NCBI GenBank assembly: GCA_041481485.1
Contig: JBGPBY010000073.1
Location: forward strand, 1-19,107
Length of the DNA stretch: 19,107 bases
Direction of reading: 5' to 3'
Source: JBGPBY01 sp041481485
GTDB taxonomy: Bacteria; Acidobacteriota; Terriglobia; 20CM-2-55-15
A program made the translations under genes and the position numbers. Below the pieces are notes generated by a model. It was not told the DNA's origin. It ran no database searches and saw only the letters and a program-made list of their open reading frames with translations. This document shows positions 1 through 7,107 of this stretch, in pieces. Numbering within the stretch: the stretch's first letter is position 1; every line of letters starts with the position of its first letter.

Positions 1-254
1 AGGTCCGCCGACATTTCGATTTTTCCTGATGAGTTTTTCGGCGCACGGTCGAGATCGACGATGACGCGGTTTCGGGAGTTTACCGGGTCGACGGCAAAAT
101 AGATTCGACCGACAAGCTGTTCATAGGCGCCTGTGTTCCCGTAAGTCGCGCCATTCATGACGTCGGTCCGTGACGCGATTTCGACGCGAGTCACTTCAGC
201 GTGTATGACCGAGGGAATCAACAACAGGATCCAAACGAGAAGTGTTCTTCGCAT
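1..254 (-). CDS. Exported alpha/beta-hydrolase-domain protein, N-terminal part only
   Basis: The reading frame starts at the ATG at 254-252 and runs off the left edge of the window, so only about 84 residues are visible. A GGAGG ribosome binding site (reverse complement of 261-265) lies 6 nt upstream. The first 19 or so residues (MRRTLLVWILLLIPSVIHA) are a clear Sec signal peptide. The mature N-terminus runs through EVTRVEIASRTDV, GATYGNTGAYEQLVGRIYFAVDP and NSRNRVIVDLDRAPKN. From memory this resembles the start of large secreted proteins annotated as alpha/beta hydrolase domain (Abhydrolase_10 type), which share the 'YE.L.GR.YFAVDP...NR.I.DLD.AP' pattern. The catalytic part is outside the window, so activity and substrate cannot be judged. 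It is separated from the next gene by a palindromic repeat. Confidence 0.6.
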   Translation of the reverse strand, partial: MRRTLLVWILLLIPSVIHAEVTRVEIASRTDVMNGATYGNTGAYEQLVGRIYFAVDPVNSRNRVIVDLDRAPKNSSGKIEMSAD

Positions 255-336
255 CGGCTGCCTCCATTCGAATGGGGTGACGTTGACCGACAGCATATCG
301 TGTGGCGACGGCGGAAATAAAGGGGACAGTTGGGCT

Positions 337-422
337 CAATGTAGGGGCGGTCTATGACCGCCCACAAATTTGAGGAATGCACTCCCACAGATTGTGGGCG
401 GTCATAGACCGCCCCTACATTG
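337..422. repeat. Compound palindromic intergenic repeat, copy 1
   Basis: Two perfect 31-bp inverted arms (337-367 and 392-422) flank a 24-nt spacer (368-391). Each arm contains a shorter hairpin, GGGCGGTC-TAT-GACCGCCC, so the unit is a hairpin of hairpins. The same arm and spacer recur at 10991-11070 and 16141-16224. The conserved outer flank GCGATTCC is on the right side here (as GGAATCGC at 424-431). It fills most of the 197-bp gap between two minus-strand genes. The layout resembles paired REP/BIME elements, which are mobilised by REP-associated tyrosine transposases; no such gene is in the window. Confidence 0.9.
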
Positions 423-451
423 GGGAATCGCATTCTTTCAAAGTGGGGTCT

Positions 452-1714
452 TCAGAACGCTTTGGAGAGGGAATTCACAGTAGTGACCAACTGAATCCCA
501 AACACGTTGGCGCGCGAGCCGGACTGGCCATTGGTCTTCAGCCACTCATAACCGAGTTTTATCGTCTGAAAGTGATTCAGGTGGTAGCCAGCCGCAGCCT
601 CATACGACTGACGATTCGCGAGAAAGTGATTTGCGGTATTTCCCGCGGTATCCACCACGCGTCCAAATTCCTCGAAACTTCCGCGCATGGCAAGGTAAAT
701 CCTTGGGGTCAGAATCGATCTAACTTCCAGGTAACCGGCAGACACAGCCGGTGGAACGGTGAATCGGGGATAGTGAAACTCCACGCGCTGCCACTCGGCG
801 TTGGCGCTCCATCGTCCGCGGCCCCATTGTCCGTCTGCACCTATTCCTCTCGCAGGGAAGTCCCGCACTGTAGCTCCAGAACTAAGACGATAGAGGACAT
901 CGTTTTCAAGGAACGGTCCATCGAACGCGGAGACTCCGACGCGAAAACCTTGTTGAATGGTGAATCCGGCGCCGGCCGTCCATTGTGCATGCTGGCTGTG
1001 CGACCGCAGGTTTTGCGAATTCGCGGGAGAACTGTTGGTCACCTGGAGCCTTGTGTCGATTCGTTTCCAGCTGGCATTGATCTCCACGCCGGGCAGCCCG
1101 TAGAGCGTCACCGGAGTCATCCCGCTACGTTCTTTTGTTGAACCGCCGCAGTAGTGTTCCACATAAATTGGATACGCCTGCTGAGCGGTCAAGTCGCGCG
1201 TGCCGCAGGGCAGCTGATCCGGACGGAGCTTGACGGCGTATGCATAGGCGAACGGCTGATCCAACAGGGGATTGACGGGGTCGGAGTATCGCAGGGGAAA
1301 GGATCCGAAGGCGGTATTGAGTTGGCCTGCCTTCAGGCCCAGCGAACTATGCTCTCCGTTTCGCGTATAGCCCAGAAACAGCTGCTGAACCCTGGCTTCA
1401 AGCTCTCGCTCCTCGTAAAACGCTTCGTAGTAGAAGAACGGCGTCGACTGCACCTGAACGGTTGAAGAGACGAACCAGCTGGAATTGAGCCGCAAGCTGG
1501 GATAGAGCACTGTCCGGAAACCCGGGAGAACTGTTGCCGCCTCAGGATCTGCGTCCTTCCCGCGTTCCGACACCATCACGCCTCCGGTAATGGTGACTGG
1601 TATCACGATTCCGCTGGCCGCATCCTGCGCGAATGCCGGCGTGTTGGCGCTCATGAACGCCATGAGCAGGAAGAGCAATCGAGCTATGAGTGGAAGCGTT
1701 GTAGCCGTTCTCAT
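452..1714 (-). CDS. Outer-membrane beta-barrel (porin-like) protein
   Basis: A protein of 420 residues begins with a signal peptide (MRTATTLPLIARLLFLLMAF..., likely cut after AFA, before QDAASG). It continues with alternating polar/aromatic strands typical of a beta-barrel (for example WSANAEWQRVEFHYPRF, YEAAAGYHLNHFQTIKLGYEWL) and ends in a terminal phenylalanine, as outer-membrane barrels do for BAM recognition. I place the start at the ATG at 1714 because it overlaps the HD-GYP stop as ATGA, a usual coupling signal; an ATG four codons upstream at 1726 is also open. It is the last gene of the cupredoxin, HD-GYP, porin run. Its cargo is unknown; two cysteines near the middle (LPCGTRD, EHYCGG) may form a loop disulfide. 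Porin-like is an inference from architecture, not a family match. Confidence 0.7.
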   Translation of the reverse strand: MRTATTLPLIARLLFLLMAFMSANTPAFAQDAASGIVIPVTITGGVMVSERGKDADPEAATVLPGFRTVLYPSLRLNSSWFVSSTVQVQSTPFFYYEAFYEERELEARVQQLFLGYTRNGEHSSLGLKAGQLNTAFGSFPLRYSDPVNPLLDQPFAYAYAVKLRPDQLPCGTRDLTAQQAYPIYVEHYCGGSTKERSGMTPVTLYGLPGVEINASWKRIDTRLQVTNSSPANSQNLRSHSQHAQWTAGAGFTIQQGFRVGVSAFDGPFLENDVLYRLSSGATVRDFPARGIGADGQWGRGRWSANAEWQRVEFHYPRFTVPPAVSAGYLEVRSILTPRIYLAMRGSFEEFGRVVDTAGNTANHFLANRQSYEAAAGYHLNHFQTIKLGYEWLKTNGQSGSRANVFGIQLVTTVNSLSKAF

Positions 1715-3399
1715 GCTCTCAGACACGGATAGAACACGTGATCCACCTCGTGAGGAACAATTGCACCATATACGTTATCGCGTTCACATTCCGGTTTCAG
1801 AACTGTCCAGAATGCTTCCACAACCTCGGGGTCGAACAACGGACCCGTGCCGTTTCGAATCAGCTCCCACGCCTTTGAAACCGACATTGCTGCGCGATAA
1901 GCGCGATCACTGGTCAACGCATCCCAGACGTCGGCAACATGGACGATGCGGACGTCCAGAGGAATCTCGTTCTTGTTCAGACCGTAGGGATAGCCGCTTC
2001 CATCCGGGTTTTCATGATGCAATTCGACGATGGGAAGAAAGTCGCTGAAGCGTCCGACTTTTTCGAGAATCTCTTTTCCGATCTGAGGATGCCGTTGAAT
2101 CAAAACGTATTCTTCACGGGTCAGTTTCCCGGGTTTGCGCAACAACGCGTCGGGCACGCCGATCTTCCCCAGGTCGTGAAGTTTGGCACCAATCCGGATG
2201 ATTTCCTGTCGTTCGGAACCGAGTCCCATTGCGGAGGCAATCGCGATTGAGATTCCGCTGACGCGTTCGCTGTGACCCGCCGTATAGGGATCGCGTGCAT
2301 CCTGAGCCTGAGCCATGGATTCGATGAACTGCTCTGTCGCTTCATCGAGGCGCCGTTCGGAATCGCGCACGGCCCCCGCGGCCCGCGTGAATTCCAGTGC
2401 GAGTTCATTGACCTCGGCAGCCTGATAGTTGGCTCCCAGCTCTGCGGTAAATCCGCCGGCGGAACCTTCACGCCGGAGTCTGGCCATCAGTTCGACAAGA
2501 GGCCGGGCGATGGACCGGGCTCCCGCTGCGGAAACCAGCAGCATCAGCAGAACCCCGCCTCCGCCGATCAACAGAAAGAGGCTCTTCAGGTTCTGTGTAA
2601 GCTCCCGGGTTGCAGAATCAATCGACTGAAGACTGACCAGGCGCACGCCATCTTTGAAAGTCTCCTTTCGAATGGGAATTGCGAGAAACGACTCGCCCGC
2701 AACGGAGAGTTCACATTCACCGGAAAGGGATTTGCAGTTTCGATTCAGCTCACGTTCAAAATCCACTGCCCGATTTCCCGCAAAGGTGCTGAAGATGACC
2801 TGTCCGTTCTGGATGAGGGCCGTATCTCCGAACTCATTCCAACCAGCGACACTGAACGATTTGCCGATAGTGAGGGTGCCCAGATTCTCGGCTCCAATAT
2901 TGATGGGCAGGGAAGTCGCTTCGAAGAGTTTCCCGTCAATCCGAATCAGCGCGGACGAAATATAGTCGACCGACGCGGGTTCCAACCTGGCGCGGGTTTG
3001 CTTATTGCCGATCACACCGACGACAGGGTTATCGAGTGAATCGCGCAAGAGCAGAAGGTCGCAGTCGAGCGAATCACCAATATCCTGGAGCTGCCTCAGC
3101 AATGTCTCATGAACTTGTTCCTTCAAACGCGGTTCTCCGGTCTCCCGCAGCAGACCGACGCCGGCCTTGAGAGCGACACTTTGAGTCAGCGCGGACAGTG
3201 TCTTCAGGTTTCGCTGGTTATATTCGGCCTCACTTCGCGAAAGAACAGCTTCGGTGGTTCTCAGGGTTTCCCGGAGCCGGTTTTTAATTCTTCCTTCAGC
3301 CGCCTGGTTCACGAGCACAAAACTCACCACAAGCGTTAGACACATCGGTACGGATGCAAAGAGAAACGCTCGGGTTGCAAGTGAGAATTGTCGATTCAC
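1711..3399 (-). CDS. Membrane sensor with HD-GYP c-di-GMP phosphodiesterase domain
   Basis: 562 residues. TM1 lies at about 11-30, a periplasmic sensor region at 31-270 (Cache-like in size), TM2 at about 273-293, a HAMP-like linker at about 294-345, then an HD-GYP domain from about 365. The HD-GYP signature is intact: HSERVS (376-381), HDLGKIGVPD with the metal HD pair at 409-410, RHP (437-439), HHENPDGSGYP (461-471) and VADVWDALTSDRAYR (488-502). HD-GYP enzymes hydrolyse cyclic di-GMP, so an external signal is probably converted into lower c-di-GMP. The start is GTG at 3399, only 2 nt after the cupredoxin stop; no strong ribosome site is seen, so translation is probably coupled. The gene overlaps the porin start by 4 nt. 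The ligand cannot be read from the sequence, but the neighbours suggest copper, redox state or a small molecule passing the porin. Confidence 0.9.
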   Translation of the reverse strand: MNRQFSLATRAFLFASVPMCLTLVVSFVLVNQAAEGRIKNRLRETLRTTEAVLSRSEAEYNQRNLKTLSALTQSVALKAGVGLLRETGEPRLKEQVHETLLRQLQDIGDSLDCDLLLLRDSLDNPVVGVIGNKQTRARLEPASVDYISSALIRIDGKLFEATSLPINIGAENLGTLTIGKSFSVAGWNEFGDTALIQNGQVIFSTFAGNRAVDFERELNRNCKSLSGECELSVAGESFLAIPIRKETFKDGVRLVSLQSIDSATRELTQNLKSLFLLIGGGGVLLMLLVSAAGARSIARPLVELMARLRREGSAGGFTAELGANYQAAEVNELALEFTRAAGAVRDSERRLDEATEQFIESMAQAQDARDPYTAGHSERVSGISIAIASAMGLGSERQEIIRIGAKLHDLGKIGVPDALLRKPGKLTREEYVLIQRHPQIGKEILEKVGRFSDFLPIVELHHENPDGSGYPYGLNKNEIPLDVRIVHVADVWDALTSDRAYRAAMSVSKAWELIRNGTGPLFDPEVVEAFWTVLKPECERDNVYGAIVPHEVDHVFYPCLRA

Positions 3400-3401
3400 G
3401 T

Positions 3402-4097
3402 TCAGGGTTCGTTTGCACCGATTGGAATTTCCATCGATACTTTAACGGTTCCGTTCTGCGGTACCTGAATTTGTTTGCGGAAGAACCCAGCAGATCGATG
3501 CCAGGCCACGACCTGATAACTTCCTGCAGCAATACCGGTAAACGAAAATGCTCCCTGACTCGTTGGCCGGGTATACCAGGCATTCGGCACAACCAGAATC
3601 GAGGCATTCATTTCCGGATGCAAATGGCAATACACCTGGACGATGCCGGGCTTATCGAATTTCACGCTTCGCGTTTCGCCTGCTGGATAGAATCCCAGGT
3701 CAAATTCCCGGACTTTCGACAGTGAGAAAACGTTGTGAAAGATCGGATCGGCATTCGGAAATGAAACTGTCGAACCGGCCGGTACGATCAGAATTTCCGG
3801 ATCGAAATGCTCGCCGTGCTGAGTCATCGTTGCCGTAACCGGCGTTGCTCGCGGCGCTCGATCTCCTTCGAGGTAAACGACGACGCGTTCCCATTCATTT
3901 ACCGGCTTTGCCGACACTTCTTCGTGTTTGTGCAAGGCGACTCCACGATCCTGATACGCCGGAAGAACAACACGTTGTTTGGTAAGCGTTCGTGTGATGA
4001 CGAGTTGCCCGCTGATGTTTTCCTCAGATGCAACCACATCCAGAACAGCGCCAAGAATCAGGCAGCCGATAAGGAGTAAAGCCGGTCGGAAAGCCAT
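3402..4097 (-). CDS. Exported cupredoxin with C-terminal carboxypeptidase-regulatory-like domain
   Basis: 231 residues. The N-terminus is hydrophobic (MAFRPALLLIGCLILGAVLDVVAS); it can be read as a Sec signal cut near VAS, or as a lipoprotein signal because LIGC at 9-12 fits a lipobox. A plastocyanin-like cupredoxin fold follows, with type-1 copper ligands H121 (FHNVFS), C157, H160 and M163 (YCHLHPEM). From about residue 172 (YTRPTSQGAFSFTGIAAGSY...) it resembles a carboxypeptidase regulatory-like beta-sandwich. Proteins of this layout are often labelled methylamine utilization protein, although no methylamine dehydrogenase genes are here. It is the first gene of the cupredoxin, HD-GYP, porin run. 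The start codon has no upstream ribosome site; a possible promoter places transcription at the ATG itself. Confidence 0.85.
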   Translation of the reverse strand: MAFRPALLLIGCLILGAVLDVVASEENISGQLVITRTLTKQRVVLPAYQDRGVALHKHEEVSAKPVNEWERVVVYLEGDRAPRATPVTATMTQHGEHFDPEILIVPAGSTVSFPNADPIFHNVFSLSKVREFDLGFYPAGETRSVKFDKPGIVQVYCHLHPEMNASILVVPNAWYTRPTSQGAFSFTGIAAGSYQVVAWHRSAGFFRKQIQVPQNGTVKVSMEIPIGANEP

Positions 4098-4104
4098 AAA
4101 ACCG

Positions 4105-4132
4105 AGTGTAAAACCGGGACATCCCGGGTAAA
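4105..4132 (-). promoter_or_regulatory. Possible promoter for the cupredoxin operon with an inverted repeat in its spacer
   Basis: Read on the minus strand, a -35-like TTTACC (4132-4127, 4 of 6) is followed after 16 bp by a -10-like TACACT (4110-4105, 4 of 6). Only 7 nt separate the -10 box from the ATG at 4097, which predicts a leaderless mRNA; this fits the absence of a ribosome site. The inverted repeat CCGGGA-TG-TCCCGG occupies 4114-4127, almost the whole spacer. It could be an operator. Because TTTT follows it on the minus strand, it could instead be a short terminator for the upstream pdxA transcript. Confidence 0.35.
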
Positions 4133-4143
4133 CACCGAAGTTT

Positions 4144-5142
4144 TCAGACTCTTTCGGTACGTCGGACAGGTGAAGTTCGGCCGACGAGGTTCAGAGCGCA
4201 GGCAATTGCAGACGCCATTCCCGTCGCATCGGCTTTGTTCATTCCTGCGATGGGAAACGCAGTTCCATGGTCGGGGGAAGTGCGGACATACGGCAACCCC
4301 AGGGTGACGTTCGTCGATTCTCCGTGAGCTATCAACTTAACCGGAATCAGACCCTGGTCGTGATACGGCGCAATAACAACATCAAATTCACCGGAATGTG
4401 CACGGTAGTACAAACTGTCGGCCGAATGAGGCCCGGTAACTGAAATTCCGAGGCCGGCGCAATGCACTACTGCGGGACCAAGTATTTCTGCATCTTCATT
4501 CCCAAACATTCCGCCTTCACCGGCATGAGGATTAATGGCCGCCACCGCGATTCGTGAATTCGGAAATCCAAATCGGCGGAGTTCGCGATCGACGAAGGAA
4601 ATCAGGCGGATATAACTTTCAGTGGAAATCTGTGCCAGTGCCTGCTTCAAAGACAGGTGAACGGTAGCAAGAACAACTTTGAAAGTTGGCGCAAAGAAGG
4701 CCATCGCAAACTCGGCGGCTCCGGCTCGTTCGGAGAGAAACTCGGTCTGGCCCTTGAAATCCGCCCCAATGGATGCCTTGCTGACCGGAGCCGTAACAAT
4801 TGCGTGAATTTCACCGCGGTTTGCCGCAGCGCTGACCGCCTCCAGGTAAGCTCTTGCGTGCTGGCCTGCGCGGAGACTGGACTCACCCCACGGTATCAAT
4901 TCACTGCAGGTGGGAACATCGATGAGATTCAGCACGGATTCAGTGGAAATCTCGCTGGTCTCTGTGATCCAGCGGAAAGGAATTGTTTCGCGCGATAAGG
5001 ATTTCAATCCGCGTTCAAAGTGGAGACGATCCGTAAAAAGGAGACAGTTCGCCGAATTGAGGAAACCCGGCACAGCCTTCAGCGTGACTTCAAGGCCGAT
5101 GCCGGCAGGGTCGCCGGCAGAGATCCCGATCGTCGGTCGCAA
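4144..5142 (-). CDS. pdxA: 4-hydroxythreonine-4-phosphate dehydrogenase
   Basis: 332 residues, the normal length for PdxA. This enzyme oxidises 4-phosphohydroxy-L-threonine with NAD(P)+ in the DXP-dependent route to pyridoxal phosphate. Visible motifs are GDPAGIG (10-16), TAPVSKASI (117-125), the three metal-binding histidines H162 (VHLSL), H206 (NPHAGEGG) and H261 (YHDQG), and K269, N278 and R287 at the substrate phosphate/carboxylate positions. One oddity is that the GHTE motif of typical PdxA reads GQTE (131-134), so a substrate-contacting histidine is replaced by glutamine. The start is a TTG at 5142, 1 nt after the hfq-like stop (TAAATTG), chosen because the N-terminus RPTIGISAGDPAGIG fits the family exactly. 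It is cotranscribed behind the hfq-like gene. Because of the Gln, a related 4-phosphate-sugar-acid dehydrogenase is a minor alternative. Confidence 0.9.
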   Translation of the reverse strand: MRPTIGISAGDPAGIGLEVTLKAVPGFLNSANCLLFTDRLHFERGLKSLSRETIPFRWITETSEISTESVLNLIDVPTCSELIPWGESSLRAGQHARAYLEAVSAAANRGEIHAIVTAPVSKASIGADFKGQTEFLSERAGAAEFAMAFFAPTFKVVLATVHLSLKQALAQISTESYIRLISFVDRELRRFGFPNSRIAVAAINPHAGEGGMFGNEDAEILGPAVVHCAGLGISVTGPHSADSLYYRAHSGEFDVVIAPYHDQGLIPVKLIAHGESTNVTLGLPYVRTSPDHGTAFPIAGMNKADATGMASAIACALNLVGRTSPVRRTERV

Positions 5143-5143
5143 T

Positions 5144-5452
5144 TTAGTCGTTTTCTTTGTCTTCGTTTTCTTTGTACAGATACTTAATGTAGTGCTTGAG
5201 CACCATCACATGAGGATCAGAATGGCGTTTTACCCGAATTGAATTTTTGTCGTACCACTCGATGGTACCGCGAATCAATTCTCCATCCTGAAGCACCACC
5301 ACCATGGGCGTGCTGTTCTGCATCTGCTTCAGATAATAAAAATTTTCGGCGTTTGTCTGTTCGTGTGGACTTGGTTTTCGCCGCGGTGGCCTTGTCGTGA
5401 CCTGATCCTTTAATCCTGCGAGACTCGGTCGAATCAACTTACGATTAGACAT
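5144..5452 (-). CDS. hfq: Hfq-like Sm RNA chaperone with N-terminal extension
   Basis: 102 residues. The Sm-fold core begins at about residue 35: AENFYYLKQMQNSTPMVVVL is followed by an Sm1-type stretch (LQDGELIRGTIEWYDKNSIRV) and an Sm2-type end (MVLKHYIKYLYK, compare YKHAI in E. coli Hfq). Hfq forms hexameric rings that pair small RNAs with mRNAs. The first 34 residues are a basic, proline-rich extension (TTRPPRRKPSPHEQT) that is absent from the 102-residue E. coli protein, which instead has a long C-terminal tail; the tail here is a short acidic stub (ENEDKEND). Classical proximal-site residues are only partly kept, so this is a divergent member. The ATG is at 5452, 10 nt after the holB stop, and the gene abuts pdxA. 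I am confident of the Sm/Hfq fold and less sure that it replaces canonical Hfq. Confidence 0.75.
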   Translation of the reverse strand: MSNRKLIRPSLAGLKDQVTTRPPRRKPSPHEQTNAENFYYLKQMQNSTPMVVVLQDGELIRGTIEWYDKNSIRVKRHSDPHVMVLKHYIKYLYKENEDKEND

Positions 5453-5462
5453 TCACTTGAGT

Positions 5463-6473
5463 TTAGCGGCTTCGTGACGGGTTGTCATCGAGTATTTTCT
5501 CTACAGTTAAGTTCGCATGAAGCGCCAGAACCTCTGTCACCATTGGGCGATTGACGTGTGTCTTCATGCTGCTTTCCATCATTCCGAGGAGCTCCGAGAG
5601 TCGAATCCATAATTCCGTGGAGGTCCTTTCGGTGAGTTTTTCCAATCGGGGACGGATATCGATGTTAACTATACGATCGGCCAATCCTTCACGGAGATAC
5701 AGGAGATCCTCGAACATCACGCCGATCATTTCAAGATGGGAACCAAAATCCTGTTTCGTTCCGGAGACTTCTTTGGCGGCCGCGAGCAGATCGCGATACT
5801 GATCTTCCGATGCGAACACAGCGGTTTCAATGAAATTCAAAATGATCTCGCGCTGTCGCTTCAGCACTGCAGCGTCGAGGGATTTGAGCATTCCAATGCT
5901 GCCGCGGCACCAGCGCAACATCAGTTCATCGCTGGAATGGTTGTAACGGCGAAGGTCATCGAGCGACAACGGAGTGAAGGCATACGATTGGCAGCGGGAT
6001 CGAACCGTCGGAAGAATCGACTGTAATCTCTTCGTGATGAGGATCAGGTAGCTGTTTTCCGGCGGTTCCTCCAACGCTTTGAGCATCGCATTTGCCGACG
6101 ATGCGTTCAAAAGATCTGCGGGATCGATGATATAGACCTTGTTGCGGCCTTCGAGTGGCTGGAAACCAAGCAGCCGTATCGCTTCACGGATCTGATCGAT
6201 TTTAATTTCGGAAGCCTCTTCTTCAATACCAATCACAGAAACATCGGGATGAGTCCCGGCATCAATCTTGCGGCATGGGCCGCATGTATCGCAGAAATCG
6301 CCCGGTTCAGAGACGGCACAATTCAAAGTCTTTGCCAGCATCGTCGCGCAGGTCCTCTTTCCAATTCCCTCGGGTCCGGAAAAGATCAGGCCGTGTGGAA
6401 ACCGGTTCTGGCGCAACTTTGTGCGTAATCGTTCAATGTGTTTCGGATTTCCGACGAAGGATTCAAACCCCAT
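5463..6473 (-). CDS. holB: DNA polymerase III clamp-loader subunit delta'
   Basis: 336 residues of an AAA+ clamp-loader protein that helps load the beta sliding clamp during replication. The N-terminus has the family opening (GFESFVGNPKHIERLRTKL, FPHGLIFSGPEGIGKR) with a P-loop-like GPEGIGKR at 33-40. A four-cysteine zinc module follows (C52, C61, C64, C67; CDTCGPC), then IDQIREAIRLLGFQPLEGRNKVYIID, NAMLKALEEPPEN and the arginine-finger SRC motif (TVRSRCQ). The C-terminal collar domain is less conserved, as usual. The alternative, DnaX, is excluded by length and the absence of C-terminal tau domains. Its ATG at 6473 lies inside the end of tmk (11-nt overlap), the usual tmk-holB order. Confidence 0.92.
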   Translation of the reverse strand: MGFESFVGNPKHIERLRTKLRQNRFPHGLIFSGPEGIGKRTCATMLAKTLNCAVSEPGDFCDTCGPCRKIDAGTHPDVSVIGIEEEASEIKIDQIREAIRLLGFQPLEGRNKVYIIDPADLLNASSANAMLKALEEPPENSYLILITKRLQSILPTVRSRCQSYAFTPLSLDDLRRYNHSSDELMLRWCRGSIGMLKSLDAAVLKRQREIILNFIETAVFASEDQYRDLLAAAKEVSGTKQDFGSHLEMIGVMFEDLLYLREGLADRIVNIDIRPRLEKLTERTSTELWIRLSELLGMMESSMKTHVNRPMVTEVLALHANLTVEKILDDNPSRSR

Positions 6474-7107
6474 TATTCAATCCTAAAACATGGAGAATAT
6501 CGCGATGTACTTCTTCAATGGTGCGATCTGCAGCGATAACGCGAATATGTTCCGGATCGCGGTTTGCCAGCTCCAGGTATCCATTTCGAACCTTGGTGTA
6601 AAACACCACATCTTCCATTTCAAAACGTCCTTCGTCTTCCGATTTCAATTTGTTGCGGTCCCGGGCGCGTTTCAATCCAGTCATCGGATCGATGTCCAGC
6701 AGAATGGTGATCTCCGGGCGATGGTCTCCGCAAACGAGATCTGTCAGCTTATCAATGATTTCAATTGAAATCCCGCGGCCGTACCCCTGATAAGCCAGCG
6801 ATGCGTGATAGAACCGGTCGCAGATGACCGTTTCACCCCGATCGAGCGACGGCAGAATCTTTTCGGCGATGTTCTGACTTCGGGATGCATAGAACAAGAG
6901 CAGTTCGGCTGCAGAGGTCAGATGAATGGTTTCCGAGTTGAGCAGAACCTTCCGAATGCCCTCGCCTACCGCTGTTCCACCGGGTTCGCGAGTGATCGTG
7001 TGGGGAATCGTACGCTTGTTCAAAAACTCGGAAAGAATGCCTATTTGAGTGGTTTTGCCGCAGCCTTCTATTCCTTCAAAGCTGAGAAACCGTCCGCGCG
7101 TTGCCAT
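6463..7107 (-). CDS. tmk: Thymidylate kinase
   Basis: 214 residues. It phosphorylates dTMP to dTDP in the dTTP pathway. The P-loop is GIEGCGKTT (12-20); the dTMP-binding REPGGT, the DRF of VICDRFYHASLAYQGYGRG and the LID-region RGRF-like segment (EGRFEMED) are present. Length and order are normal for bacterial Tmk. The start ATG at 7107 lies 32 nt inside the end of thiI; the N-terminus RGRFLSFEGIEGCGKTT leaves no room for a later start. It overlaps holB by 11 nt, so thiI, tmk and holB are translationally interlocked. Confidence 0.95.
   Translation of the reverse strand: MATRGRFLSFEGIEGCGKTTQIGILSEFLNKRTIPHTITREPGGTAVGEGIRKVLLNSETIHLTSAAELLLFYASRSQNIAEKILPSLDRGETVICDRFYHASLAYQGYGRGISIEIIDKLTDLVCGDHRPEITILLDIDPMTGLKRARDRNKLKSEDEGRFEMEDVVFYTKVRNGYLELANRDPEHIRVIAADRTIEEVHRDILHVLGLNNGV

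Noticed and set aside
337..422. CRISPR-like reading of the repeats
   Set aside because: Copies are kilobases apart, the spacers between arms are conserved rather than unique, and no cas genes are present.
218..433. Short frames reading through the 80-bp repeats (also around 10773-11039 and 16130-16230)
   Set aside because: Their VIDRPY/VGAVYDRP peptides are simply translations of the palindromic repeat.
377..1141. Plus-strand frame of 254 residues
   Set aside because: It is antisense to the porin gene, begins inside repeat copy 1 and has no protein-like motifs.
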